In this document: positions 17,538 through 25,837 of the stretch, piece by piece
Layout: each line of letters starts with the position of its first letter
Numbering within the stretch: the first letter of the stretch is position 1
DNA from: Candidatus Bathyarchaeota archaeon
Lineage (GTDB): Archaea > Thermoproteota > Bathyarchaeia > TCS64
Reading direction: 5' to 3'
Length of the DNA: 51,363 nt
Assembly: GCA_016783485.1 (NCBI GenBank)
Contig: JADHWM010000004.1
Location: 1-51,363, forward strand
Made by a program: the position numbers and the translations under genes
Notes under the pieces: model-generated
What the model was told of the DNA's origin: nothing
What the model saw: only the letters and a program-made list of their open reading frames with translations
Databases searched by the model: none

Positions 17538-18056
17538 ATGAATATGGATAAGGCATCAGCTTTCATTGCGCTCATAATATTCGGTAGCCTGACCCTAGCC
17601 TACGGCACGGCTTCGTTTGCGAGAGATCCAGTCGCCGATATCACGAAGGAGCTGATCTGCGTATGTGGGTGCGGGAAGGTCACTTACGACTGTTACTGTG
17701 ACCTCGCGAAGGAGTGGAAGGAACAGATCACCCAAGACGTTGCGTCGGGAAAGACCGCGCAGCAGATCATCGCCAGCTATGTAGAGACATACGGGGATTC
17801 CGTCCTCGCTACGCCGAAAAAGTCGGGGCTCGAGCTCTCGATCTGGACTTTACCGATATTTGCTGCTGTTTTCGGTACCGTGGTGATCTACACCTACGCG
17901 AAGAAAAAGTCCCCCATCCCCGACTCTGAGGTCGATTCGAGGATTCTGGAACCTGATTCGAAGAAGAGGAAGAAGGGCGACGCATCAAAGTCCGTGGCGC
18001 GCTACGACAAATTACTCCGGAAGGAGTACGAGAAACAGAAGAAGAAAAGGCGTTAA
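17538..18056 (+). CDS. ccmH: CcmH-like thiol protein
   Basis: 172 residues: signal/anchor helix, then the CcmH three-helix domain, a second helix (LSIWTLPIFAAVFGTVVIYTY) and a basic cytosolic tail ending KQKKKRR. The redox motif is not the proteobacterial LRCxxC but LICVCGCGKVTYDCYC, the CxCGCG...CxC form found in some bacteria. The following ASGKTAQQIIASYVETYGDSVLA is strongly CcmH-like. It reduces apocytochrome cysteines for heme ligation with CcmF, which is encoded eight bases upstream. The long Lys/Arg-rich tail is unusual. Confidence 0.88.
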   Translation: MNMDKASAFIALIIFGSLTLAYGTASFARDPVADITKELICVCGCGKVTYDCYCDLAKEWKEQITQDVASGKTAQQIIASYVETYGDSVLATPKKSGLELSIWTLPIFAAVFGTVVIYTYAKKKSPIPDSEVDSRILEPDSKKRKKGDASKSVARYDKLLRKEYEKQKKKRR

Positions 18057-18082
18057 ACCCTTCGAGGAATGGTTGTGGCTCG

Positions 18083-18316
18083 ATGACGTACAGAATCAGT
18101 TTCAGGGAGAGCCGCTGCGTCCTATGTCGATTCTGTGAAGTTGTCTGCGCCCTCTCCATGGGGGACGAGTTTGAACCAGATGCCTCCCACATCAGAGAGA
18201 TCCGGGGCAACGCCGACACCGCGGAGTTCGTATGTGATCCCCCCGAGGCATGTCGAAGCGAGCCGAGATGCGTAGACTCATGTGATCAACGGGCGATCCG
18301 CTACTCTGAGGCATAA
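18083..18316 (+). CDS. Small ferredoxin-like Fe-S protein
   Basis: 77 residues. The first cluster site is CVLCRFCEVVC (CxxCxxCxxxC) and the second cysteine set, CDPPEACRSEPRCVDSC, resembles the modified second site of HycB/CooF-like and AOR-associated ferredoxins. It starts 26 bases after ccmH and appears to be the last gene of that transcript. A role in delivering electrons for thiol reduction or to another oxidoreductase is possible; nothing in the sequence settles it. Confidence 0.7.
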   Translation: MTYRISFRESRCVLCRFCEVVCALSMGDEFEPDASHIREIRGNADTAEFVCDPPEACRSEPRCVDSCDQRAIRYSEA

Positions 18317-18567
18317 TTCCTCCAACACACCCATCACCGGCTCCTTCCTTGACCAAGGGGGCTGTGCAACGTGGTGCTCGCGCTGATACCCGTCTACGCT
18401 TGCTTCACGTTCCTGGAGCAGTTCACGTACCAGCACGTCCCACAACCATCTCTAGGCTCGACATTGGGGACTCAAGGGCGGAGGCTTCGCTCGTCAGAGT
18501 CTCGCCGCACGCGGATGAATCAGCAGATGTTTTCGGTCACCCTGAGGTCGTAACGACGGGATTTCCC

Positions 18568-19251
18568 TTATTCCTGGAAGACATGCCCGAATAACAAGAA
18601 CGATGCAACTCCGATGGCAAGCAGGAAGGCCAGAAGGAGCTGTATCTCGGGCAGAACCTCCATCAACGTATAGCCCGCGAGTATCCGCCCGGCTGCTTGG
18701 GTGCTGGGTATCAGGACAGGTACGGAGACCGGGAAGAAGAGGAACGAGAGCAGCAGAGTCTTTCCCTCGGAGTACATTACGAGGGCCGAGACCACCGAGC
18801 CCACCAGGGCCAAGTCCATCACCCCCACCACGAACAGAACGAGGAGCGCCGGGATCGCGGCGACATTGAGGTTGAGGAAGATGATCGACGACATGATCGT
18901 GGTCAGCAGGACCAGGAGGAGGACCACGAGGCTGTATATCACCTTCCCCATCAGCACGACGAAGGGCGGGGTCGGGAGGCTCCGGAGCCCCTCGATGGTC
19001 CCCCTGTCCACCTCCCGGGCGAAGCTCGTGGTGAGGGTGAGGATGCTGGAGAAATAGATGACTATCCAGAGGGCCGCCGAGAGGACCTCGGGGGTCTTTA
19101 TCAGGGAGCCCCTCCAGGCGAAGCTGCTCACCAGGATGGAGGTCATCGCGAAGGCGATGATGCTCAGGAGCTCGTGGGCGCGCCTCAGCTCCACGGTGAG
19201 GTCCTTCACCGCCAGGGCGAGGGCGAACATTAGGTTGTCTCCCTCCCCCAT
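18568..19251 (-). CDS. ccmB: Heme exporter subunit CcmB
   Basis: 227 residues with six membrane helices. The opening AVKDLTVELRRAHELLSIIAF matches CcmB proteins, as do TSFAREVDRGTIEGLRSLPTP and the late SVPVLIPSTQAAG motif. CcmB is the permease half of the CcmA2B(C) complex that uses ATP to release holo-CcmE from CcmC. The start codon at 19251 touches the ccmA stop, so translation is coupled. Last gene of the ccmC-D-E-A-B operon. Confidence 0.93.
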   Translation of the reverse strand: MGEGDNLMFALALAVKDLTVELRRAHELLSIIAFAMTSILVSSFAWRGSLIKTPEVLSAALWIVIYFSSILTLTTSFAREVDRGTIEGLRSLPTPPFVVLMGKVIYSLVVLLLVLLTTIMSSIIFLNLNVAAIPALLVLFVVGVMDLALVGSVVSALVMYSEGKTLLLSFLFFPVSVPVLIPSTQAAGRILAGYTLMEVLPEIQLLLAFLLAIGVASFLLFGHVFQE

Positions 19252-19892
19252 CAGAACTCCACGTCCCTCTCAATCGCTCCGTTCCTCAGGAAGACCCCCC
19301 TCCCGCAGAGCCTCTTCGCCCAGTCCAGGGAGTGGGACGAGATGAGGATCGAAGCTTCCCGATTAGACTTCAGGTGCTTCACGAGGAGCTCCGAGGCGTC
19401 GACGTCGAGGCCCGAGAAGAGCTCGTCGAGCACCAGGACCCGGGGATTACCCAGCATCGCCCTGGCGATGTCCGCTCTCTTCCTCAACCCGAAGGACAGG
19501 TGCCGGGCCTTGGTGTTCCGCCACTTCTCCATGGCTGTCATCTCGATGACCCTGTCGAAATCCCCCGGGGAGGCGGAGAAGAACTTGCCGTAGAACCTCA
19601 GGTTCTCGTCCACTGTGAGCTCGTCGTACATGAAGCTCCGGTGACCCACGAGCCCCACGAGGCTCTTCACCTCCTCCGGGCTCTTCTGGACGTCGCAACC
19701 CATCACCTGGACAATGCCAGAGGAGGGTGAGATCTGCCCCGCGACGATTTTCAGCAGCGTAGATTTTCCGGCTCCGTTGGGGCCCAGGAAGGCCACAGAT
19801 TCGCCCAGGCCGACCTCAAGGTCGATGCTGCGGAGAGCGGGTAACAGGCCGTAATTCTTGGTCACCCCTTGAAGCTGGACGGCCTGAGACAT
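19251..19892 (-). CDS. ccmA: Heme exporter ATP-binding protein CcmA
   Basis: 213 residues, the expected length for CcmA. Walker A is GPNGAGKST, Walker B LVLDELFSGLD, and the signature loop is degenerate: LSFGLRKRADIARAML instead of LSGGQ, a feature also seen in other CcmA proteins. It powers release of heme-loaded CcmE. ATG 19892 is 28 bases after the ccmE stop; its own stop overlaps the ccmB start. Confidence 0.93.
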   Translation of the reverse strand: MSQAVQLQGVTKNYGLLPALRSIDLEVGLGESVAFLGPNGAGKSTLLKIVAGQISPSSGIVQVMGCDVQKSPEEVKSLVGLVGHRSFMYDELTVDENLRFYGKFFSASPGDFDRVIEMTAMEKWRNTKARHLSFGLRKRADIARAMLGNPRVLVLDELFSGLDVDASELLVKHLKSNREASILISSHSLDWAKRLCGRGVFLRNGAIERDVEF

Positions 19893-19920
19893 CGTAGAAC
19901 TAGCGGTGGGGGGTTCTTTA

Positions 19921-20400
19921 TCAACCTTTTTTCCAGAGCATGGTGACTCCGAGGTAGCCTAGGGCCAGCACGGCCACAAGCATCGCCGCGATGAAGAATG
20001 TGTTGCTCTGGGGATTTTCCTCTGTGGACTCGTACTTTGACGGGCACTTGACGAGGAGCTGGTCCGACTCGATGTACCCGTCACTCGTGACGCTCCCGAT
20101 CACCACCACCTGCGTGCTCTGGTCAAAGTTCTGGGGGAGGGAGCCCTGGAAGACCACGGAGAGGCGCTTACCCTCGTCCTCGATGTCAAACTTGACGATG
20201 CCGCCCTCCTCCGGGGCAACGGAGTCAAAGTCAGGGACGCCGATAACCTGGATGTCTCTTCCTATGTACCTGTCGGGCTTGCTCAGGATCTGGGTCACCG
20301 AGATGTAAGGATTCACATAGGTGCTCAGGCCGTTGTAGGCGAGGAAGGCGCTGGCCACTAGGAATACCGCGACGACGCCGTACTTTTTAGGAAAGTTCAC
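19921..20400 (-). CDS. ccmE: Periplasmic-type heme chaperone CcmE, CxxxY form
   Basis: 159 residues: N-terminal membrane helix, OB-fold beta barrel (ISVTQILSKPDRYIGRDIQV...VKFDIEDEGKRLSVVFQG), and an extra C-terminal helix (TFFIAAMLVAVLALGYLGV). The heme-attachment motif is CPSKY in LLVKCPSKYES. In the E. coli protein the covalent ligand is His in HxxxY; archaeal and Desulfovibrio-type proteins use Cys, as here. GTG start at 20400, four bases after the ccmD stop. Confidence 0.92.
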   Translation of the reverse strand: MNFPKKYGVVAVFLVASAFLAYNGLSTYVNPYISVTQILSKPDRYIGRDIQVIGVPDFDSVAPEEGGIVKFDIEDEGKRLSVVFQGSLPQNFDQSTQVVVIGSVTSDGYIESDQLLVKCPSKYESTEENPQSNTFFIAAMLVAVLALGYLGVTMLWKKG

Positions 20401-20404
20401 TTTC

Positions 20405-20524
20405 TCAACTCTCGATCTCTTCTAGGCTTCTCTCGATGTCCGCGCCCCGCTTCCGGAGCCACAGGGCGGTCCCCAGCAGGCTGGCCCATGTGAGGGCTAG
20501 GACGATATAAGGCTCAATCGGCAC
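20405..20524 (-). CDS. ccmD: CcmD-like small membrane protein (missed by the ORF track)
   Basis: A 39-residue ORF from GTG 20524 to TGA 20405, translating as VPIEPYIVLALTWASLLGTA followed by LWLRKRGADIERSLEEIES. One N-terminal membrane helix is followed by a short charged helix, exactly the CcmD layout. It lies between ccmC (11-base overlap) and ccmE (four-base gap), the standard ccmCDE order. CcmD aids release of holo-CcmE from the CcmABC complex. The small size and GTG start explain why it was not in the ORF list. Confidence 0.8.
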   Translation of the reverse strand: MPIEPYIVLALTWASLLGTALWLRKRGADIERSLEEIES

Positions 20525-21194
20525 TCTGAACCGCCTCCGCTAGTTTGAGTTGCAGCTTGTCGCTGCTCAACTGGACCTTGTAAGCCTTCCATATTAACCA
20601 ACCCGTGAAGAGCAGCCCCGAGACCATGTTCATGAGAAGCGCTTGAACCATGGTTCCCGTGAGACCGAGCCCGCCTCCCTCGGATAGCCTCGGGTGGAGC
20701 GAAGGCCATATGATGAACGATACGTAGCTGAGGGGAACAGTGAGCACGGCGAGGATATTATAGACCGCAGACACCGAAGCCCGCCTCTCCACGTTCTCCA
20801 CCGACATCCTGAGGAAGAAATAGCCCAGGTAGGCCAGCCAGAGTATGAGGGTCGCCGTTTCCCTTGGGTCCCAGTTCCAGTAAACCCCCCAGGTTGCGTT
20901 GGCCCAAATAGCCCCCCCGATAAGGGTTATCATCCCGTAGAGCAGCCCGAGGAGGGCGCATGACTGGGAAAAAGCGTCCAGCCTGTAGTCCTTCTTGACC
21001 AGGTACGCTATTGCCGTCGCCGCAGATAAAATCAGCGTGATGTAAGTCGCGATGGCCCCCGGCAGGTGGAAATAGAAGACCCTTACAAGCTCTCCCAATT
21101 CGACCTCCGCTGGAGCGATGAACAGCGCAAAATATATCGCCAAGAGATTGGCTACAGCAGTGATCCCGAGATATATATCGTCCCTGAACTTCAT
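20514..21194 (-). CDS. ccmC: Heme delivery protein CcmC
   Basis: 226 residues, six membrane helices. The WWD heme-binding motif is WGVYWNWDPRETATLILWL, with conserved histidines in VFYFHLPGAIATYI and WPSLHPRLSEG. CcmC loads heme on CcmE outside the membrane. First gene of the minus-strand operon C-D-E-A-B, with its promoter in the 191-base gap shared with ctaB. Confidence 0.95.
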   Translation of the reverse strand: MKFRDDIYLGITAVANLLAIYFALFIAPAEVELGELVRVFYFHLPGAIATYITLILSAATAIAYLVKKDYRLDAFSQSCALLGLLYGMITLIGGAIWANATWGVYWNWDPRETATLILWLAYLGYFFLRMSVENVERRASVSAVYNILAVLTVPLSYVSFIIWPSLHPRLSEGGGLGLTGTMVQALLMNMVSGLLFTGWLIWKAYKVQLSSDKLQLKLAEAVQSAD

Positions 21195-21385
21195 TCCATC
21201 ACATCGTGGACTCTGAAATGTTAGCCATTTGGCTTGTCCGGGCTACCGTTTTCGTGCGCCGATTAATAAACTCTTTCTCTGTTGCCCAGAAGCATAAATA
21301 GGATATTTTATTCGGTTCGGATGGTATTTATCCCAGCTGTACCCTCATTAGCGATACCCCCCAAGTCCTCTAGGAAGGTAGATCG

Positions 21386-22252
21386 TTGGACGCATGGAGC
21401 TACGTCGAGATATCCAAGCCAAAGCTGGTCTTCCTCCTGGTCGTCACATCGCTGGGCGCAATGTTTGTGGCATCTATCAAAACTGATATTCCCATCACCT
21501 TATCTCAGGTCGTGTTCGGGAGTCTCACGGCGATCTTCGGCAGCGCGGGATGCAACGTTCTCACGTCCTACATCGACAGGGACATCGATGCATTGATGGA
21601 CAGGACCCGGGAGCGGCCCCTGCCCTCTAAACGAATAGACCCGGCGAGGAACGCGTTGATCTTCGGCCTGGGGCTGACCGGCGTCTCACTCGCCTTGGCT
21701 GCCTCCCAGAACATCATCGCTTTCACGTGCATCCTCCTCGGCGTCCTCGACAACGTCCTGGTCTACAGCCTATGGACAAAGAGGCGGAGTTCCTTGAACA
21801 TCATCCTGGGCGGTTTCAGCGGGGGATTGGCCCCCCTTTATGGTTGGGCCTTCGTCACGGGCACCATAGACCTGACTGCGCTCATCCTGGGGAGCATCGT
21901 CGTCCTCTGGATACCCAGCCACATCTGGTCCCTGGCGCTCTACTATCGATCCGACTACGAGAAAGCGAACATCCCGATGCTCCCCATAGTCGTAGGGACT
22001 GAGACGGCGATCAAATGCATAGCCTCCACGGTCATCCTGATGGTGGCGGCGTCCTTCGCCCTATACCTTTACGGGGGCTTCGGCTTGCTCTATCTCTCGG
22101 TCTCGGTCATCACCGGTGCAGCCGTGTTGGGGGGCTACGTGTACCTCTTCTTCAGCCCCTCCCAGGAGCTCGCCTGGACGCTCTTCAAGATCTCGAGCCC
22201 CCAGCTGTTTCTCCTATTCACCGCGGCCGTCCTTGACGTCTCCCTGGCTTAG
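21386..22252 (+). CDS. ctaB: Protoheme IX farnesyltransferase (heme O synthase)
   Basis: 288 residues, a UbiA-superfamily protein with about eight helices. The allylic-diphosphate-binding motif NVLTSYIDRDIDALMDRTRERP is the CtaB/CyoE signature, distinguishing it from quinone or lipid prenyltransferases; a second acidic loop contains YYRSDYEKANIPMLP. It converts heme B to heme O by adding a farnesyl group. The TTG start at 21386 is preceded by GGAAGGT. Divergent from ccmC. Heme O or A normally serves heme-copper oxidases, none of which is encoded in this window. Confidence 0.88.
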   Translation: MDAWSYVEISKPKLVFLLVVTSLGAMFVASIKTDIPITLSQVVFGSLTAIFGSAGCNVLTSYIDRDIDALMDRTRERPLPSKRIDPARNALIFGLGLTGVSLALAASQNIIAFTCILLGVLDNVLVYSLWTKRRSSLNIILGGFSGGLAPLYGWAFVTGTIDLTALILGSIVVLWIPSHIWSLALYYRSDYEKANIPMLPIVVGTETAIKCIASTVILMVAASFALYLYGGFGLLYLSVSVITGAAVLGGYVYLFFSPSQELAWTLFKISSPQLFLLFTAAVLDVSLA

Positions 22253-22323
22253 AGCGACGTCGGATGACCCTGATAATGATTTATTAGAATCACCCGATAA
22301 CCATCGTGGGGCCCGAATTGAAG

Positions 22324-22608
22324 ATGACTTTCTACACGAAGGAGAACTGCAGCCTCTGCGACTTTGCCTGCGAGATGATAATAAACCTCAGGGAAGATTC
22401 CTCAATCGAGCTTGAGACTGTAGATATCACCTAGTCCCCGGATGCCTAGGAGGCATATCGCGAGAAGATACCCGTGATTGAGGTCGGGGGGGAGATTCTC
22501 TGGGGCAGGATCGATTAAGGCGAGCTCAGAGACTTTTTGTTTGGGAATGATGAGAAAAAAGTGGGGAACATTCTACATGATCAGCTGGAACGCGCGCACA
22601 ATTCATAA
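22324..22608 (+). pseudogene. Glutaredoxin/DUF836-like gene interrupted by three in-frame stops
   Basis: From ATG 22324 the frame reads MTFYTKENCSLCDFACEMI (thioredoxin-fold CxxC start), later YREKIPVIEVGGEILWGRID and a GELRDFLF end, as in small glutaredoxin-like proteins. It is interrupted by TAG at 22432, TAG at 22447 and TAA at 22516, with the reading frame otherwise intact to TAA 22606. No frameshift is needed. It lies between ctaB and the 11-heme cytochrome gene. The simplest reading is a recently inactivated thiol-disulfide protein of the cytochrome locus. Confidence 0.72.
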
Positions 22609-22645
22609 CAATATTTAAGATACACTAATGTAAGCAATTGTAGTC

Positions 22646-23695
22646 ATGTTCTTCAAAAAAGGAAAGTCGATGCTCTTTTTACTTTTCATATTGATGTCTA
22701 TCACAGTCGTTCTGGGCGACCCGGAGAGCGCCGAGGACTACAAGGGCCCGGTCCACTGTGCGTCCTGTCATATGGACCCGATGGAGGATTGGATCTACTC
22801 CTCCCACCAGAAGGCCTTCAACGATCCTGAGTTCCAGGAGGAGTACCAGAAGCTGGGCTCCCCCGAATCTTGCCTCAGCTGCCACACAACGGGATTCGAC
22901 GAGGAGGACGGCACATACATCAACGAGGGGGTGACCTGTGAGGAGTGTCACGGCCCTGGGGACACCATGAACCTCGACACTTCACCCGAGCTATGCGCAA
23001 ACTGTCATTCGGGACCCTACCCCACCTACGAGGAGTGGAAGGACAGCGGCCCCAGCCACCTGGAAGCCACGTGCACCCTCTGTCACGACCAGCATACCAC
23101 GGAGCTCTTAGCCGAGACCCCCACGGAGACCTGCTCAAGCTGCCACGGGACGCACCTCGAGGCCGTAGAGGAGACCAAGCACGGCGAGAGTGGTGTCGAG
23201 TGCGCCGAATGTCACATGTACATCACTCCCCCCGACTTCGAGAAGGGCATCCCCGGTAGCACGGGTCACGACTTCGTGATGACCAGCGAGGAGCTGGACT
23301 GCCAGACATGCCACAACCGGACGCTCTCGAAGCACGATGTGCTCGGGACGGACGAGTTCGCCTGCCTCTCCTGCCACGGCGAGATCCACAGCCTCGAGCT
23401 GAAGCTCATCAACGAGGATGTCCTCCCGAGGGAGGACTCCGTACGGCTCTGCGCCCAGTGCCACAACGAGCGCTACACCTCCTGGAAGCAGGGGACCCAC
23501 GGGAAGCCGGAGGACCCGGAGGCCCAGTGTGTCGAGTGCCACGACCCTCACGACCCTGTGGTAGCGAACATCCCGACTCTGCCGGTCGTCCCTGAACGCA
23601 GGCCACCGGCGGGACCCTCGATCCCCTTTACTGCTGGTTTCATCGTAATCGTGGGGGTCCTAGGATTCGCAATCATACTCTTGAGGTGGAGATAA
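22646..23695 (+). CDS. Undecaheme c-type cytochrome, membrane-anchored
   Basis: 349 residues. A signal peptide (SMLFLLFILMSITVVLGDP) is followed by eleven CxxCH sites and a C-terminal helix (FTAGFIVIVGVLGFAIILL) that would anchor it facing outside. The region with CLSCHTTGFDEEDGTY and EGVTCEECHGPG is typical of cytochrome c554-type modules. No CxxCK or other catalytic heme site is visible, so it is probably an electron conduit. A TATA box (ATATTTAAG, about 22609) gives an almost leaderless mRNA. The Fe-S gene starts one base after its stop, indicating one operon with NrfD. Confidence 0.9.
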   Translation: MFFKKGKSMLFLLFILMSITVVLGDPESAEDYKGPVHCASCHMDPMEDWIYSSHQKAFNDPEFQEEYQKLGSPESCLSCHTTGFDEEDGTYINEGVTCEECHGPGDTMNLDTSPELCANCHSGPYPTYEEWKDSGPSHLEATCTLCHDQHTTELLAETPTETCSSCHGTHLEAVEETKHGESGVECAECHMYITPPDFEKGIPGSTGHDFVMTSEELDCQTCHNRTLSKHDVLGTDEFACLSCHGEIHSLELKLINEDVLPREDSVRLCAQCHNERYTSWKQGTHGKPEDPEAQCVECHDPHDPVVANIPTLPVVPERRPPAGPSIPFTAGFIVIVGVLGFAIILLRWR

Positions 23696-23696
23696 A

Positions 23697-24575
23697 ATGT
23701 CCAAACTTAATAGAAGAGACTTCGTGAAGGCCCTGGCTGCCGTCGGCGTCGTCGCTACACTTGGTAAGATCTCGGGAAAAAGCGTCAAAGACGTCACGAG
23801 TGAGGTGAGCAGGAAGAGCGCTAAAGGGCTATACCCCTCTGCTGAGCATGGAGCTCGCTACGCGATGATGATCGACTCCGGAGCCTGCATCGGGTGCAGG
23901 ACCTGCCTCCACGCGTGCAAGCTGGAGAACAACGTGCCCGATGAGCCCAGCAACATGGAGTGGATAGACCTCTTCGAGATGGAGAACACGAGGCCCGTCT
24001 CTGAGGTCCACGGTATGCCCCCAGCGGATTCCAGCGTCGACTACACTGAGTCCCCGAGGGAGGGCCACTGGTACCTCAGCTTCAACTGCTTCCACTGTGA
24101 GAACCCCCCGTGCACGAAGGTCTGCCCCACCGGAGCCACATATCAGGACGACGACGGCCTCATACTGGTAAACTATGACCTCTGCATCGGGTGCAGGTAC
24201 TGCATGGCCGCCTGCCCCTACAACGCGAGGCAGTTCAACTGGTGGGATCCCGTGTACCAACCCTCAAGGGTTAGTCCCATAGATGGAGAGATAGTGCCTT
24301 TGAACCCAAAGGTCCCGCTGCGGACCAGAGGAGTCGTGGAGAAGTGCACATTCTGCGTCCACAGGATCCGCGACGGCAACCCTGTGCCGAGGTGCGTCGA
24401 GGTCTGCCCGGTCAACGCCCGACACTTCGGGGACCTCAACGACCCCGAGAGTGAGGTGTCACGCCTCCTGGAGACGGTACGCACCCACCGCATCAAGGAG
24501 GAGCTGAACACTAAGCCCATGCTGTACTACTTTACGCGTGGTGTCAAGTGGAAGGACGATGGTGAGAAGATATGA
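23697..24575 (+). CDS. Tat-exported four-cluster ferredoxin, DmsB/NrfC/PsrB type
   Basis: 292 residues. A Tat signal, NRRDFVKALAAVGVVATLG, is followed by four [4Fe-4S] sites: CIGCRTCLHACK, CENPPCTKVCPTG (preceded by CFHC), CIGCRYCMAACPYNARQ and CTFCVHRIRDGNPVPRCVEVCP. This is the electron-transfer subunit of CISM-type complexes, passing electrons between a cytochrome or Mo-enzyme and an NrfD-like membrane subunit. Its own Tat signal suggests export without a catalytic Mo subunit as carrier. It overlaps the nrfD-like start by four bases. Confidence 0.92.
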   Translation: MSKLNRRDFVKALAAVGVVATLGKISGKSVKDVTSEVSRKSAKGLYPSAEHGARYAMMIDSGACIGCRTCLHACKLENNVPDEPSNMEWIDLFEMENTRPVSEVHGMPPADSSVDYTESPREGHWYLSFNCFHCENPPCTKVCPTGATYQDDDGLILVNYDLCIGCRYCMAACPYNARQFNWWDPVYQPSRVSPIDGEIVPLNPKVPLRTRGVVEKCTFCVHRIRDGNPVPRCVEVCPVNARHFGDLNDPESEVSRLLETVRTHRIKEELNTKPMLYYFTRGVKWKDDGEKI

Positions 24576-25837
24576 CTGAACGCCAGGAGAAGATAATGAG
24601 ACCCCTGCGGACCACGAGCAGGGAGTTCTGGCCATTCGTCACAGCCCTCGCACTCATCACGGTCGTGTTCATCTACGCATACACGATCCAGCTCTCCAAA
24701 GGCCTGGGGGTCACTGGCCTCAACGACATCACCATCTGGGGAGTTTACATCGTCAACTTCATCTTCTTCATTGGGCTGAGCCACGCAGGTATCGCTATCT
24801 CTGCCGCTGTACGCATCATGAGTCTCCACAAGTACGCCCCTATCGCGAGGATGGCTGAAGTTCTCACACTGGCGAGCCTGATGATGGCCGGGTCTAGCAT
24901 CGTCATCGACCTGGGACGGCCTGACAGGGCGTATCTCATGGTGGTGAACTTCGCTTCCAGGATCGGCGCCTCTCCGCTTCTCTGGGACATCACCGCCGTC
25001 GCGACTTATCTAATCCTCAGCACTACCTACCTCTACCTCCCCATGCGGGAGGACCTCGCCATCTGCAGGGACCGCTTCACGGGCTGGAGGAAGAGGATGT
25101 ACGAGATCACCCTCCCCGGATACGAGGTGGGGGAAGAGAAGGTGATCAAGCGCCTCGCCTGGTGGATGGCCGTGACAATACTCCCGGTGATGGTGATGGT
25201 TCACACGACGGTCTCATGGATCTTCAGTCTCCTCAGCAACAGGCCCCTCTGGTTCGGTGCGGCAGCTGGACCCTACTTCATCGCCGCCGCCGTGGCATCA
25301 GGTATCGCCTCGGTGGTCGTCATAGCCGCCATACTTAGGAAGCTCTTCCACTGGGAGGACCTGCTCCCCCCGGCGATCTTCAGGGGGCTGGGGAACTTCC
25401 TGTCTGTGATAACCCTCATCTACCTCTACCTCATGCTAGTGGAGCAGTTCACTGCGCGGTACGCCGGGCCTGCAGGGGAGTTCTTCGTCTCCGAGGCCTG
25501 GCTCTTCGGCTCCTACGCCACGCTGTTCTGGTCCCTTACGACGATTGGGCTGGTCCTTCCATGCGTGTATCTCCTCGTTCAGGCATTCAGGCCCGGGAAG
25601 ATCAACATCACCTTGACCTCGATCTTCTCACTATTCATCGTCATCGCCATGTGGTTCAAACGCTACATCATCATCGTGCCCACCCTCACGGTAGGGGGTT
25701 CCCCGCTGCAAACGTACGCGCCCAGCTGGGTCGAGATAACTATACTCGGAGGCTCCTTCGCGGCTCTGGCGTTAATCTACACCATACTGCTGAAACTGAT
25801 ACCCATCATCGAGATGGAGGAACCCCCCCATGAGTAG
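24572..25837 (+). CDS. NrfD/PsrC-family membrane subunit
   Basis: 421 residues, about ten helices. The opening GLNDITIWGVYIVNFIFFIGLSHAGIAISA is characteristic of NrfD/HmeB proteins that exchange electrons with quinones (quoted motif WGVYIVNFIFFIGLSHAG). GRPDRAYLMVV and the basic loop after ILSTTYLYLPM also fit. Together with the Fe-S and 11-heme proteins it would form a quinone-linked complex resembling Qrc, Nrf or the core of alternative complex III. Its ATG overlaps the Fe-S gene stop; its stop overlaps the next small gene. Confidence 0.92.
   Translation: MTERQEKIMRPLRTTSREFWPFVTALALITVVFIYAYTIQLSKGLGVTGLNDITIWGVYIVNFIFFIGLSHAGIAISAAVRIMSLHKYAPIARMAEVLTLASLMMAGSSIVIDLGRPDRAYLMVVNFASRIGASPLLWDITAVATYLILSTTYLYLPMREDLAICRDRFTGWRKRMYEITLPGYEVGEEKVIKRLAWWMAVTILPVMVMVHTTVSWIFSLLSNRPLWFGAAAGPYFIAAAVASGIASVVVIAAILRKLFHWEDLLPPAIFRGLGNFLSVITLIYLYLMLVEQFTARYAGPAGEFFVSEAWLFGSYATLFWSLTTIGLVLPCVYLLVQAFRPGKINITLTSIFSLFIVIAMWFKRYIIIVPTLTVGGSPLQTYAPSWVEITILGGSFAALALIYTILLKLIPIIEMEEPPHE

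Noticed and set aside
18317-18567. Plus-strand ORFs at 18349-18594 and 18371-18553 after the ferredoxin gene
   Set aside because: No domain, no ribosome site and unlike-coding composition; the 251-base gap is treated as non-coding with a possible transcript end, and I see no supported feature in it.
18494-19273. 259-residue minus-strand ORF overlapping ccmB
   Set aside because: Shadow frame of ccmB with repetitive Arg/Pro/Gly composition.
22432-22449. TAG stops in the glutaredoxin-like gene as pyrrolysine or other recoding
   Set aside because: A third stop is TAA, the TAG positions are not active-site residues, and no pyl genes are in the window; decay is simpler.
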